Below are positions 1-5,956 of a stretch of 8,948 bases of DNA, piece by piece (the stretch's first letter is position 1; every line of letters starts with the position of its first letter). The translations under genes were made by a program, and so were the position numbers. The DNA is from Candidatus Uhrbacteria bacterium RIFCSPHIGHO2_02_FULL_57_19 (GTDB taxonomy: Bacteria > Patescibacteriota > Patescibacteriia > 2-12-FULL-57-11): contig MGDZ01000016.1 of assembly GCA_001791115.1 (NCBI GenBank), positions 1-8,948 of the forward strand, in the 5' to 3' direction. Under the pieces are notes generated by a model. That model was not told the origin of the DNA, made no database searches, and saw nothing but the letters and a program-made list of their open reading frames with translations.

Positions 1-710
1 CTGCTGTTGACGCTGAGACCCCTGGCGTCGAAGTCGCCGACGTTGACGCGATGGCCGTCCGAGTCAAGATCCGAGCAACGCACCCAGACCTTCTCGAACA
101 GACGCTCGTTCTGCGCCTTGTAATGGCCGACCGTGGCGTAAACCACGGCGCGGACACTCGGGACTTCTTCGTCCTTGCCCAGCAGCTTGTTCTGCTCGTC
201 CCAGGTCTTCGACATCGAGTCGCTGACCGGAGTCTTGCGGATGAGCTGCCAGCCGACCTCGCCCTTTTCCTTCGCGAACGCCTGCTTGTTGTACCAGTCC
301 TGGTTGTAGAACAGGCCCTGGTCCTTGCAAGCGCCGCGAATGTCGAGCAGCGAGAGCGGGAAGACCGCAACGAGAAGGTGCGTATTCTTGCACGCCTCGA
401 GGGCGGACTCGGCGAACGGGACCTCGGCGAGATAGGCGGTCTGCTGCTTCGAGGGATTAACCCCGAAGTGCGCGATCGCTTCCTCGACGCCGAAGATGTT
501 CTTGCCCATGATCTCGCGGGCGCGCTTCTGACTCGTCGACGGCTCGAAGCCGCCGTTTTGAATCAGACGCACGACCTTCTTGGCGAGGTCATTGTCCTTC
601 GAGTCGACGACCTTCTGAGCGAGTTCGTCGCACAGACCGGCCGCTTCGAGCTTGAGAAGGACTTCGTGTTCCTTATGCACCGACAGGGTACGGCTCACGA
701 TGGTATCCAT
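1..710 (-). CDS. Hypothetical protein, CPR-type family (3' end outside window)
   Basis: An uninterrupted minus-strand reading frame gives 236 residues from ATG at 710 and runs off the window edge, so the C-terminus is missing. The start is well supported: a GGAGG at 717-721 lies 6 nt upstream. Another ATG at 713-715 is out of frame and too close to the GGAGG. The protein is soluble, with no signal peptide or membrane segment. Residues 60-85 (with MGKNIFGVEEA at 68-78) look helical and are followed by a mixed alpha/beta region with FPLSLLDIRG at 117-126, an aromatic DWYNKQAF stretch near 138-145, and LFEKVWVRC near 204-212. From memory this resembles an uncharacterised family recurring in Parcubacteria genomes; I know no assigned function. 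Codon choice is rich in CTC, GTC, GAC and AAG. It has its own promoter and a long structured leader. It may be a host gene flanking the phage-like segment. Confidence 0.85.
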   Translation of the reverse strand, partial: MDTIVSRTLSVHKEHEVLLKLEAAGLCDELAQKVVDSKDNDLAKKVVRLIQNGGFEPSTSQKRAREIMGKNIFGVEEAIAHFGVNPSKQQTAYLAEVPFAESALEACKNTHLLVAVFPLSLLDIRGACKDQGLFYNQDWYNKQAFAKEKGEVGWQLIRKTPVSDSMSKTWDEQNKLLGKDEEVPSVRAVVYATVGHYKAQNERLFEKVWVRCSDLDSDGHRVNVGDFDARGLSVNS

Positions 711-734
711 CGCATACCTCCACTTGTGGTTGAT

Positions 735-834
735 GTCCGATGCGTCGGACGGCGACTAGTCTCTGATGAGACGAGCTTTCTAGGGCCAAAAAAGCCCCAC
801 AAAGCTCGTCTCATATAACCTTGAATTGCCAAGG
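735..834 (-). promoter_or_regulatory. Structured 5' leader with three hairpins
   Basis: The predicted leader of the 1-710 gene folds into three consecutive perfect hairpins. The first in transcript order pairs 819-823 with 830-834 (CCTTG/CAAGG). The large central one pairs 766-779 with 801-814 (ATGAGACGAGCTTT and its exact complement). It continues through a symmetric 3x3 internal loop into GGGC/GCCC (783-786/794-797), closing a short A/T-rich loop. The third pairs 735-740 with 745-750 (GTCCGA/TCGGAC, 4-nt loop). The T-run lies in the loop, not after the stem, so the central hairpin is not an ordinary terminator. It may protect mRNA or serve as a binding site for a regulator. It matches no riboswitch I recognise. 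Confidence 0.6.
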
Positions 835-847
835 AACGTACCCTTTT

Positions 848-876
848 ATCCTATCATACTTAGGGCGTTTAGTCAA
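848..876 (-). promoter_or_regulatory. Sigma70-type promoter for the 1-710 gene
   Basis: Read on the minus strand, TTGACT (871-876) and TAGGAT (848-853) are separated by exactly 17 bp. Both hexamers are close to consensus. Transcription would begin near 841, giving a leader of about 130 nt before the ATG at 710. The spacer contains GCCCTAA. Confidence 0.75.
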
Positions 877-943
877 GGGCTACGAATGCCTCAAAAACCC
901 TTTGTTGGTAAGCCCCTTCGCAAGGCCCCAAAGCTAAGCTAGG

Positions 944-983
944 GTACAAGACGATAGCCCAAAGTGCTATCATGTCCTTGTAC
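944..983. repeat. Imperfect hairpin in gene-free region
   Basis: GTACAAG (944-950) pairs with CTTGTAC (977-983) and, nested inside, GATAGC (953-958) pairs with GCTATC (966-971). An AC/GT pair links them, leaving small bulges at 972-973 and 976. The result is an almost continuous stem of about 15 bp with a 7-nt loop. No T-run follows on either strand, so it is not an obvious terminator. It could be a protein-binding dyad or part of an unrecognised RNA. Confidence 0.5.
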
Positions 984-1021
984 AACTGAATAGAAGAAGT
1001 AGCCTAACCCCATCGAGAATA

Positions 1022-1032
1022 GCTTGCTGGGT
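1022..1032. repeat. 11-bp direct repeat, left copy (candidate att core)
   Basis: GCTTGCTGGGT occurs here and again at 8938-8948; including flanks, 16 of 20 positions match. The two copies bracket all phage-like genes in the window. An 11-bp match can occur by chance at this length, and no integrase is visible. Confidence 0.2.
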
Positions 1033-1045
1033 ATGGCGAAGGCAG

Positions 1046-1089
1046 CCGCTACAGTGCAAAAAACTCCTCGTCCGGAGTCACTGTAGCGG
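1046..1089. repeat. Hairpin competing with the adjacent terminator
   Basis: CCGCTACAGTG (1046-1056) is the exact reverse complement of CACTGTAGCGG (1079-1089). Inside it, ACTCC (1063-1067) pairs with GGAGT (1074-1078) around a 6-nt loop, leaving CAAAAA as a one-sided bulge. The right half of the upstream arm and the inner stem are the same bases used by the long helix 1054-1074/1139-1159, so the two folds exclude each other. A further copy of CCGCTACAG lies at 1179-1187, just before the 1193 start, and could also pair with 1081-1089. Confidence 0.6.
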
Positions 1090-1159
1090 TCGTATCCTCG
1101 AAAGGGGTTATGGGCTTAGCCGAAAGGCTGAGTCGCGACGGGCGGGGAGTTTTTTGCAC
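1054..1159. terminator. Long inverted repeat, candidate bidirectional terminator
   Basis: A 14-bp perfect inverted repeat, GTGCAAAAAACTCC (1054-1067) and GGAGTTTTTTGCAC (1146-1159), extends inward to about 21 bp with two G-U pairs (to 1074 and 1139). On the plus strand a G/C-rich stem is followed by six T; on the minus strand the mirror image also ends in six T. The 64-nt loop contains a CTTAGCC-GAAA-GGCTGAG hairpin (about 1115-1132). Such a large loop is unusual for a simple terminator. A regulated terminator, a small structured RNA, or a MITE-like element are the alternatives. Confidence 0.5.
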
Positions 1160-1192
1160 CCTGCTCATTATTAGAAAACCGCTACAGAAAAT

Positions 1193-1657
1193 ATGGAAAC
1201 TCAAGAAGGGGCCAAGAAGAAGTTCTACAAGCGTTGGTGGTTCTGGGTTGGGGCAGTCGTCGTTTTGTTCGTCATTATTGGTATAAGCGGCAGTTCCTCT
1301 CCGAGTGCAACCGAAACCACTTCCACTTCGCCGGATGGACAAGCGGCAGCGCCCGCAGGAAAGCAATACGTAGAGGTCGCCACTTTCAGTGGTACTGGTC
1401 AAAAGAAGTCCGAGCCGTTTACCATCCAAGGCGATCGCTTCAAAATCGCCTACGACTGCAAGGGTGATCCTTCCGCAACGTTTTGCGGCGCGTTCGTATT
1501 CAAGGTCGGTAGCAACTTGCCGCAGGGCGTGATGAACGCCGCGCAGTCGATCAAAGACGAGACCGTTATCTACACCTCGATGGCGGGCAAGGGCGAGTAC
1601 TACATCGATGCCAATGTGCTCGGGACATTTACCATGACGGTCTACGACTACAAGTAA
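1193..1657 (+). CDS. Single-pass membrane-anchored hypothetical protein
   Basis: The 154-residue product begins with a basic segment (KKKFYKR, 8-14), then WWFWVG and a hydrophobic helix (about 15-32). Next comes a Ser/Thr/Pro/Ala-rich linker (33-57) and a probably beta-rich domain (58-154). This is the architecture of a small N-terminally anchored protein with an outward-facing domain. Cysteines at 89 and 98 could form a disulfide. There is no lipobox. No strong Shine-Dalgarno precedes ATG 1193, and no better in-frame start is visible. It sits 1 bp upstream of the TM2-domain gene, so the two are probably cotranscribed. I do not recognise the family. Small membrane proteins next to phage genes can act in superinfection exclusion, but nothing here proves that. 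The overlapping minus-strand frame (1049-1720) is less protein-like. Confidence 0.75.
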   Translation: METQEGAKKKFYKRWWFWVGAVVVLFVIIGISGSSSPSATETTSTSPDGQAAAPAGKQYVEVATFSGTGQKKSEPFTIQGDRFKIAYDCKGDPSATFCGAFVFKVGSNLPQGVMNAAQSIKDETVIYTSMAGKGEYYIDANVLGTFTMTVYDYK

Positions 1658-1658
1658 T

Positions 1659-1877
1659 ATGAGCCGTCGCACTAAAGCCATACTACTCGCTCTGTTCTTG
1701 GGCGGCATAGGCATCCACAAGTTCTACCTCAACAAGGTCGGCCAAGGAGTTCTGTTCCTCCTGTTCTTTTGGACTCTCATCCCGGCGCTTATCGCCCTTA
1801 TCGACGTCATCCGCTTCGCAATTATGTCGAACGAGGACTTTGACAAGGCGTACCCCGCCTACGCGCCTGTGAAGTAG
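1659..1877 (+). CDS. TM2-domain membrane protein
   Basis: The 72-residue protein starts 1 nt after the upstream stop. It carries a typical TM2 domain: a basic N-terminus (SRRTK), a first hydrophobic segment with the characteristic GGIGIHKFYL motif (15-24), a short turn with NKVGQG, and a second hydrophobic segment (about 31-55) containing the conserved acidic IDVIR stretch (48-52). TM2 proteins are small two-helix membrane proteins of mostly unknown function, common in bacteria and some phages. The gene converges with the terminase large-subunit gene: its TAG (1875-1877) abuts that gene's stop codon (1878-1880) with no intervening base. I see no terminator between them, so antisense read-through is possible. 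With the upstream gene it forms a two-gene membrane cassette. Confidence 0.88.
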   Translation: MSRRTKAILLALFLGGIGIHKFYLNKVGQGVLFLLFFWTLIPALIALIDVIRFAIMSNEDFDKAYPAYAPVK

Positions 1878-3422
1878 CTATCTCCTCCCCCAAATCGTGC
1901 TGCTGTCTATTTCGAAGTCATAATCATCGTCATCCCATATGCTCCGCCCACGCGGGCGCGAGGGTCCCCCGATATTAATCCACGTAATCCCGGGTACCGG
2001 TACGTTTATCATCCGAATAAACTCAGCGGCCCCCATTGAGTACGCATCCGCAAGGTCATCGTGATTCTCTATGCCAAAGCCGGTGAGTTGGGCGATGAGG
2101 TCCTCCGCTCCTTTTTCGGGAAAGAGGATCTTGCCGATGCGGACGTGATGGCTGGTGAGCGCGATGCGCGAGCGCTTATCGGTCACGCTCTTTATGCCCT
2201 CCACCTCGCACCCGGCCTCGGCGAACGCGTTGACGTAGATTTCCTGGAACCCGTTGGATTCGACCATGAACTTCGGGTGCTGCTGGCTGAGTGGTTTCAG
2301 CGCGGCGTGCAGGCTCCGCGCAGTCTCCACAACGTCGGGGAACGGTAGGCGCTTGTTGATGGGGTTCGGCAGCACATACGCCACCGCCTTGTCGCCATAG
2401 CCATACACTTGCATCGCTACCATAGCGGTGTAGTCAGCTGTCTTTGTCTCTTTTATGGCCAGATCGACGCCCACAATAATGCGAGTCGCCCTGCCCGCCG
2501 GAAGCTCTTTATAAGTCTTGATCCACTCGGGGAAGATGACGCGCGTGGTGTCGGAGATTATTTCGAGCATATACTCCTGTCGCCAGGCTAGCTCATTGGC
2601 GACACTGCGGCGCAGGTCCTCGACCTTCTCCGGCGTATCGAACTTACCCGGCCACAGACACTTTTCGTCCTCATCAACCAGCGGAAACCAGTGGTAGACG
2701 CCTTTTAGCTCTCCCTTGTCGATCATCCGGCGCAGCCGCATAACAAGCGCATCCTCGTGGAGTAGGTTGCCGACCATTATGATCCGCGTGCCGATGTCTC
2801 CAAGCGGCACGATTTCTCGAGTAAACCACTCGAATATTTTACTGCGCCCTTCCATCGTCTTGGTGGAATTAATGTCTTCAATGTCGTCGAGAATAATGAG
2901 GTCGGGGCGGTATTGGTGGTGGCGGATGCCGCGAATGGATTGGTCGACTGACGCGATCATGATGCGGGCACCGGTGTTTTGGAAGACGAGCGATGAGATG
3001 GCCCACTGTTCGTTGCTATTCTCCTCGCGGAAGGGGCCCATATCCGATTGCAGCAGCTTGTTGGACTCTAGTTCGTGCTTGATGTTGGTCATATGCTGCC
3101 GCGCCTGCGCCTGGGTCTGACAGATGATGAGCACAAATTTCTTGCTCTGCACGCCGAGTATAGACCACAGCGCGTAGGAGAAGGTAACGAGCGTCGACTT
3201 GCCGCTGCCTCTGAAGGCCACAACCATCGCCAGTTTGTTGCTCTGGTCCTCGGTGATGCGGAAGATGTCCCGGTGGAACTCCGCCATCGGGTATTTTATG
3301 TAATGTTGGAAGTAAACCTCAAAGAAGACCGTATGGCTTCCTTTGGTCACGTACTGCCGCGCCGCGCGATTGTTCGCCAGCTCCTCGAACCCATCCTCTT
3401 CTGGAGTATTATTTTTGTTCAT
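1878..3422 (-). CDS. terL: Phage terminase large subunit
   Basis: The packaging motor pumps DNA into the prohead and cuts it. From the ATG at 3422 (MNKNNTPEED) the protein has 514 residues, normal for the family. The ATPase half has Walker A FRGSGKST (70-77), Walker B LIILDD (175-180) and a coupling motif with GN at 218-219. The RNase H-like nuclease half has the expected acidic residues: D320 in IVGVD, E388 in FMVESNG, and D455/D456/D459 in HDDLADA. The frame is open further upstream to 3497, but the added residues are very basic, lie inside the terS gene and look like an overlap artefact. The chosen start overlaps terS by 14 nt, suggesting translational coupling. It is last in the leftward operon. 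An acidic DDDDYDFE stretch (497-504) lies near the C-terminus. Confidence 0.95.
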   Translation of the reverse strand: MNKNNTPEEDGFEELANNRAARQYVTKGSHTVFFEVYFQHYIKYPMAEFHRDIFRITEDQSNKLAMVVAFRGSGKSTLVTFSYALWSILGVQSKKFVLIICQTQAQARQHMTNIKHELESNKLLQSDMGPFREENSNEQWAISSLVFQNTGARIMIASVDQSIRGIRHHQYRPDLIILDDIEDINSTKTMEGRSKIFEWFTREIVPLGDIGTRIIMVGNLLHEDALVMRLRRMIDKGELKGVYHWFPLVDEDEKCLWPGKFDTPEKVEDLRRSVANELAWRQEYMLEIISDTTRVIFPEWIKTYKELPAGRATRIIVGVDLAIKETKTADYTAMVAMQVYGYGDKAVAYVLPNPINKRLPFPDVVETARSLHAALKPLSQQHPKFMVESNGFQEIYVNAFAEAGCEVEGIKSVTDKRSRIALTSHHVRIGKILFPEKGAEDLIAQLTGFGIENHDDLADAYSMGAAEFIRMINVPVPGITWINIGGPSRPRGRSIWDDDDYDFEIDSSTIWGRR

Positions 3423-3801
3423 GGTCTTTAATCTCAATATCTCGTAATGCGTAGTACTTCTTGAGCGCCTCCTTCTGTTCCGGCGGCAACTCTTCAATCT
3501 TCTCTATCCGCGCTGTGACCTCGAGCTTGTCGCGGAACTTCGGATTGCGGTGCCGCAACCAGAAGGAGATTGCGGGCCAGTTGCGGTCGCGCATGAGCGA
3601 CACCAACTGACTCTCCCCAAGGTCATTGAGCAGGGCTTCGCCCTCTTCGATGGCCGCCTCCATCTGTTTGGCAAACTCAGGGTCCTCGCGCCAGTTGTAG
3701 ACGGTGCGGCGGGCGACGCCCGCTTTCTCCGCCGCGATACTGATAATCGGCAACTTGGTGAGCTGCTCGAGGAACAGGGTTTGTAGTCGGTCCTTTTTCA
3801 T
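3409..3801 (-). CDS. terS: Probable phage terminase small subunit
   Basis: The 130-residue protein has an N-terminal helix-turn-helix (about 18-37, IISIAAEKAGVARRTVYNWR) of the type in small terminase subunits (phBC6A51-like). A long acidic helical region follows (EFAKQMEAAIEEGEALLNDL, 42-61), then the WPAISFWLRHRNPKFRDK segment often seen in phage HTH/TerS proteins. The small subunit binds the pac or cos site and presents DNA to TerL. Its position directly upstream of terL, overlapping it by 14 nt, supports the call. Its ATG overlaps the TGA of the upstream methyltransferase in an ATGA junction (3798-3801), so translation is probably coupled. No independent Shine-Dalgarno is visible. An alternative is a generic HTH DNA-binding protein, but context favours TerS. 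Confidence 0.85.
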   Translation of the reverse strand: MKKDRLQTLFLEQLTKLPIISIAAEKAGVARRTVYNWREDPEFAKQMEAAIEEGEALLNDLGESQLVSLMRDRNWPAISFWLRHRNPKFRDKLEVTARIEKIEELPPEQKEALKKYYALRDIEIKDHEQK

Positions 3802-4568
3802 ATCTTTTGTGCCTTAAGGCCGAACACCCGCTCCATGCGGTCGAGCGCCGTCTGCACGTACTCGGGGTCGCGGTCCATGCAGACGCTTTTGCGCTTGCTC
3901 TGCTCCGCAGCCACCGCCAGAGTTCCCGATCCCATAAACGGGTCATACACCGTGTCGCCGATGTCGGTCGTATTGAGGATGAGGTGCCGGATGAGCGGCA
4001 CGGGCTTTTGGCTCGGGTGGAGCGGGTTGCGCGCGGGCTTGGGGAAGAACAGGAGCGAGCGGTCCTTGGACTTGCGGAAGTAGTGCGTCTTGAACCACCC
4101 CACCGCGATGAGTTCATGTTGGATGAGGAAGTCCTTGCGGCCCATGACCGGAGCGCTCTTTGCCCAAATGAGCATCTGCGAGAACTTCAGCCCCGCCTGC
4201 TCCATACCCTGTCGGAGTGTCGGAAAGGTCGGGTCGCAACCGAAGACGTAGAAGGAATTCTTGGCCATGAGGTGTGGCAGCACGGGTGCGATCCACTCGC
4301 GCGTGAACTGCGCGTACTCGCTCTCCTTGAGATCGTCGTTGAGGATGTTCTTTTGCACCGAGAGCTTCACGAGCCCGGCTTTGGACTCCACGAGATTGAC
4401 GCCGTAGGGGACATCGGAGATGACCGCCCGCACTTTGACGCCCTTGAGCAGTCGGTCAACGAGCGCGGCGTCTTGTGCGTCGCCGCAGGCGATGACATGG
4501 TCGCCGACCTTGAATGCGTCGCCGTAATTAATTGAGCTTTTGGGCTTTGTTGCCGGTGAGTTTGACAT
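3798..4568 (-). CDS. DNA methyltransferase (N6-adenine/N4-cytosine type)
   Basis: The 256-residue protein is an AdoMet-dependent amino-methyltransferase. The catalytic motif IV is DVPYG (52-56), a variant of DPPY. HPSQKP (184-189) follows, then the AdoMet-binding motif I DPFMGSGT (209-216). Motif IV before motif I is the beta-class order, which usually methylates adenine N6 (sometimes cytosine N4). V instead of the first P in the catalytic tetrapeptide is unusual, and activity should be checked. It aligns by eye with the methyltransferase half of the next upstream protein (GDHV-ACxDA...), suggesting an ancient duplication. Its 5' end overlaps that gene by 41 nt in another frame. The ATG at 4568 is the only early start that keeps the conserved GDHVIACGDA segment with a short N-terminus. 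No restriction enzyme gene is adjacent, so an orphan phage methylase that protects DNA from host restriction is likely. Confidence 0.9.
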   Translation of the reverse strand: MSNSPATKPKSSINYGDAFKVGDHVIACGDAQDAALVDRLLKGVKVRAVISDVPYGVNLVESKAGLVKLSVQKNILNDDLKESEYAQFTREWIAPVLPHLMAKNSFYVFGCDPTFPTLRQGMEQAGLKFSQMLIWAKSAPVMGRKDFLIQHELIAVGWFKTHYFRKSKDRSLLFFPKPARNPLHPSQKPVPLIRHLILNTTDIGDTVYDPFMGSGTLAVAAEQSKRKSVCMDRDPEYVQTALDRMERVFGLKAQKI

Positions 4569-5793
4569 ATCTATTTTTTATTAACGTCGCGAATATTGGA
4601 TCGGCTTCGGACACAAACGCTCTGCGCTTCATTTGCTCGCACGCGATTAAGAGGGATCCTGAGCCCGCCGTGAGGTCCAACACCGCGTCGCCCGGGCGCG
4701 TCAGGCGGCGCAGGGCCTTCTCATGCAACGTCGGGCTTTTTTGCGTAGGATGCTCGTAGGAGGCTGCCGGTAGGCGCTTCACGAGCCAAATCGAGTAGAG
4801 GTCTATGAGGTCCTCGATGAGGCGGTTACCGCTCCCGACTTCCTTGTTGAGTACCGTGCTTAAGTTCTTGAGATTGTTGTTGAGGTACGGCGTGCCGCGC
4901 GTGCCGTACACCGCAAATTCTGTCGCCTTGTTAAAAGCAACCTTCGGGGTCGGCATGCTATTGTCTTTGGCCCAGATACAGAGGCGCTTGGATTCGATGC
5001 CGAGCTCCGCATAGAGCGTCTGAAGGAGCCAGACGAACCGCTCATCGCACCAAAACAGGAAATGTGCGTCGGGCTTGGAGACCGCGATGCTGTTGGCCAT
5101 AAGGGCGCGGATGAACTTACGATATTCCTCCGGCGAGCGGTCGTCTTTTTCGCGCCCGCCGTACTTGTTGTTTTTGCCTTGATAGTTATATTTGATTCCG
5201 AAAGGCGGATCGACGTCCACACAATCGATAGCCGTACCGGCGGTCAATTTGCGTACCATCGCCTCGTCCGTCGCGTCGATGCACGCGAGTACATGGTCGC
5301 CGAGCTTGATAAAGTCGCCGGGGGATACCGTCGGCTCCTGTATCTTCGCCAACTCGGCGGTTTCATCGAAGTCATCCTCCGAGGTTTCGAGCAAGTCGTC
5401 GAACGCGTGCGTGATATCCTCCGGCTTCAAGAGGTCGAGGAGTAGGTTGGGGTCGAACTCGCGCAAGACGTCGAAGTCCCAGCCGCCGCGCAGCGCGTTG
5501 CTCGCGATGAGGTAGCGGTCGAACTCCTCTTTGGTTAGCTTCCTATTGGGGACACGCACATCGACCTCGGTGTCGCCCATGCCGAGATCCAGGAGTGCGC
5601 GGTGGCGATGGTTGCCTGCCGCAATCGTGCCATCGAGGTCGACAACGATGATCTCGACGTAGCCGTCGCGCTTGATGCTCTTTTTGAGCTTCTCGAACTC
5701 GGCGTCGGTGTTGACATTAGGGTTGGTGGCGCACGGGGTGAGCGTCTTGGCGACGCGCTGCTCGGTGTGCCACTCCAGTTTTTGTTTTTTCAT
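4528..5793 (-). CDS. ParB-like N-terminal domain fused to DNA methyltransferase
   Basis: The 421-residue fusion is of a kind common in phages. The N-terminal part (about 1-100) resembles the ParB/Srx fold: paired N-terminal elements, a KxxGYxEIIVV strand, and the GNHRHRALLDLG motif (60-71) that corresponds to the ParB GxxRxxA box. An acidic linker follows (about 100-155). The methyltransferase half then has the catalytic DPPF (195-198), HPTQKS (348-353) and AdoMet motif I DLTAGSGS (373-380), again beta-class order. The likely reaction is N6-adenine (or N4-cytosine) methylation. It is first in the leftward operon. The ATG at 5793 has no Shine-Dalgarno. The 3' end overlaps the next methyltransferase by 41 nt. 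The region upstream contains a 12-bp palindrome at 5840-5851. Two different tandem methyltransferases may modify different sites or work as a pair. Confidence 0.9.
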   Translation of the reverse strand: MKKQKLEWHTEQRVAKTLTPCATNPNVNTDAEFEKLKKSIKRDGYVEIIVVDLDGTIAAGNHRHRALLDLGMGDTEVDVRVPNRKLTKEEFDRYLIASNALRGGWDFDVLREFDPNLLLDLLKPEDITHAFDDLLETSEDDFDETAELAKIQEPTVSPGDFIKLGDHVLACIDATDEAMVRKLTAGTAIDCVDVDPPFGIKYNYQGKNNKYGGREKDDRSPEEYRKFIRALMANSIAVSKPDAHFLFWCDERFVWLLQTLYAELGIESKRLCIWAKDNSMPTPKVAFNKATEFAVYGTRGTPYLNNNLKNLSTVLNKEVGSGNRLIEDLIDLYSIWLVKRLPAASYEHPTQKSPTLHEKALRRLTRPGDAVLDLTAGSGSLLIACEQMKRRAFVSEADPIFATLIKNRYVKLTGNKAQKLN

Positions 5794-5839
5794 AATGGGT
5801 GTGAGAGGGTGTTATCCGCGTCCTCTCTTACCCTTAATG

Positions 5840-5851
5840 GTGATTAATCAC
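5840..5851. promoter_or_regulatory. 12-bp perfect palindrome, candidate operator
   Basis: GTGATTAATCAC is a perfect dyad 46 bp upstream of the methyltransferase operon start (5793) and downstream of the terminator at 5881-5903. Its position fits an operator for the leftward operon, but I could not place convincing -35/-10 boxes around it. A half-site, ATTAATCAC, occurs at 7744-7752 immediately before the TIR gene start. Confidence 0.4.
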
Positions 5852-5880
5852 GCATTGACGCGATTATTTTGACGGACAAC

Positions 5881-5903
5881 AAAAAATCCTTGCGACGCAA
5901 GGA
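5881..5903 (-). terminator. Intrinsic terminator after the 5957-6796 gene
   Basis: On the minus strand, TCCTTGC and GCAAGGA (5897-5903 and 5887-5893) form a 7-bp stem with a 3-nt loop, followed directly by six T (5886-5881). It lies about 55 bp past the stop of the winged-helix-like gene and before the methyltransferase operon. It should insulate the two leftward units. Confidence 0.8.
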
Positions 5904-5956
5904 AGTTTTGAAAACCCTAGAGAATCGACAACCTCTGTTGCTGTTAATAAATCACG

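Larger units (their letters stand above)
877..1192. other. Gene-free region rich in inverted repeats
   Basis: About 315 bp without a convincing reading frame separate the divergently arranged genes at 1-710 (minus) and 1193 (plus). It holds the hairpin at 944-983, the paired structures at 1046-1159, a small CCTT/AAGG hairpin near 915-925 and an AGCC-GAAA-GGCT tetraloop hairpin near 1118-1129. I found no tRNA, tmRNA or RNase P signature. No good plus-strand promoter for the 1193 gene was found; the best candidate, TTGTAC at 978-983 with AGCCTA 17 bp later, is poor. Confidence 0.5.

Noticed and set aside
51..818. Plus-strand open frame of 255 codons
   Set aside because: It is antisense to the 1-710 minus gene, which has a Shine-Dalgarno, a promoter and a more protein-like composition. 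The plus frame runs through the leader hairpins.
880..1045. tRNA, tmRNA or other known RNA gene
   Set aside because: Hairpins are present, but no T-loop consensus, acceptor pairing or other family signature was found.
1049..1720. Minus-strand open frame of 223 codons
   Set aside because: It lies opposite the well-formed membrane protein and the start of the TM2 gene, and its C-terminal codons are the inverted-repeat terminator region.
3423..3497. N-terminal extension of terL (MKSCRRNRRRRSRS...)
   Set aside because: It is highly basic, entirely within terS, and not part of the terminase fold. The ATG at 3422 gives a normal-length protein.
3807..4535. Plus-strand open frame of 242 codons
   Set aside because: It is a shadow of the methyltransferase gene with no recognisable motif.
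5837..5848. 12-bp inverted match ATGGTGATTAAT with 7744-7755
   Set aside because: Several 12-bp matches are expected by chance in 9 kb when both orientations are counted. It is kept only as part of the low-scored palindrome finding.
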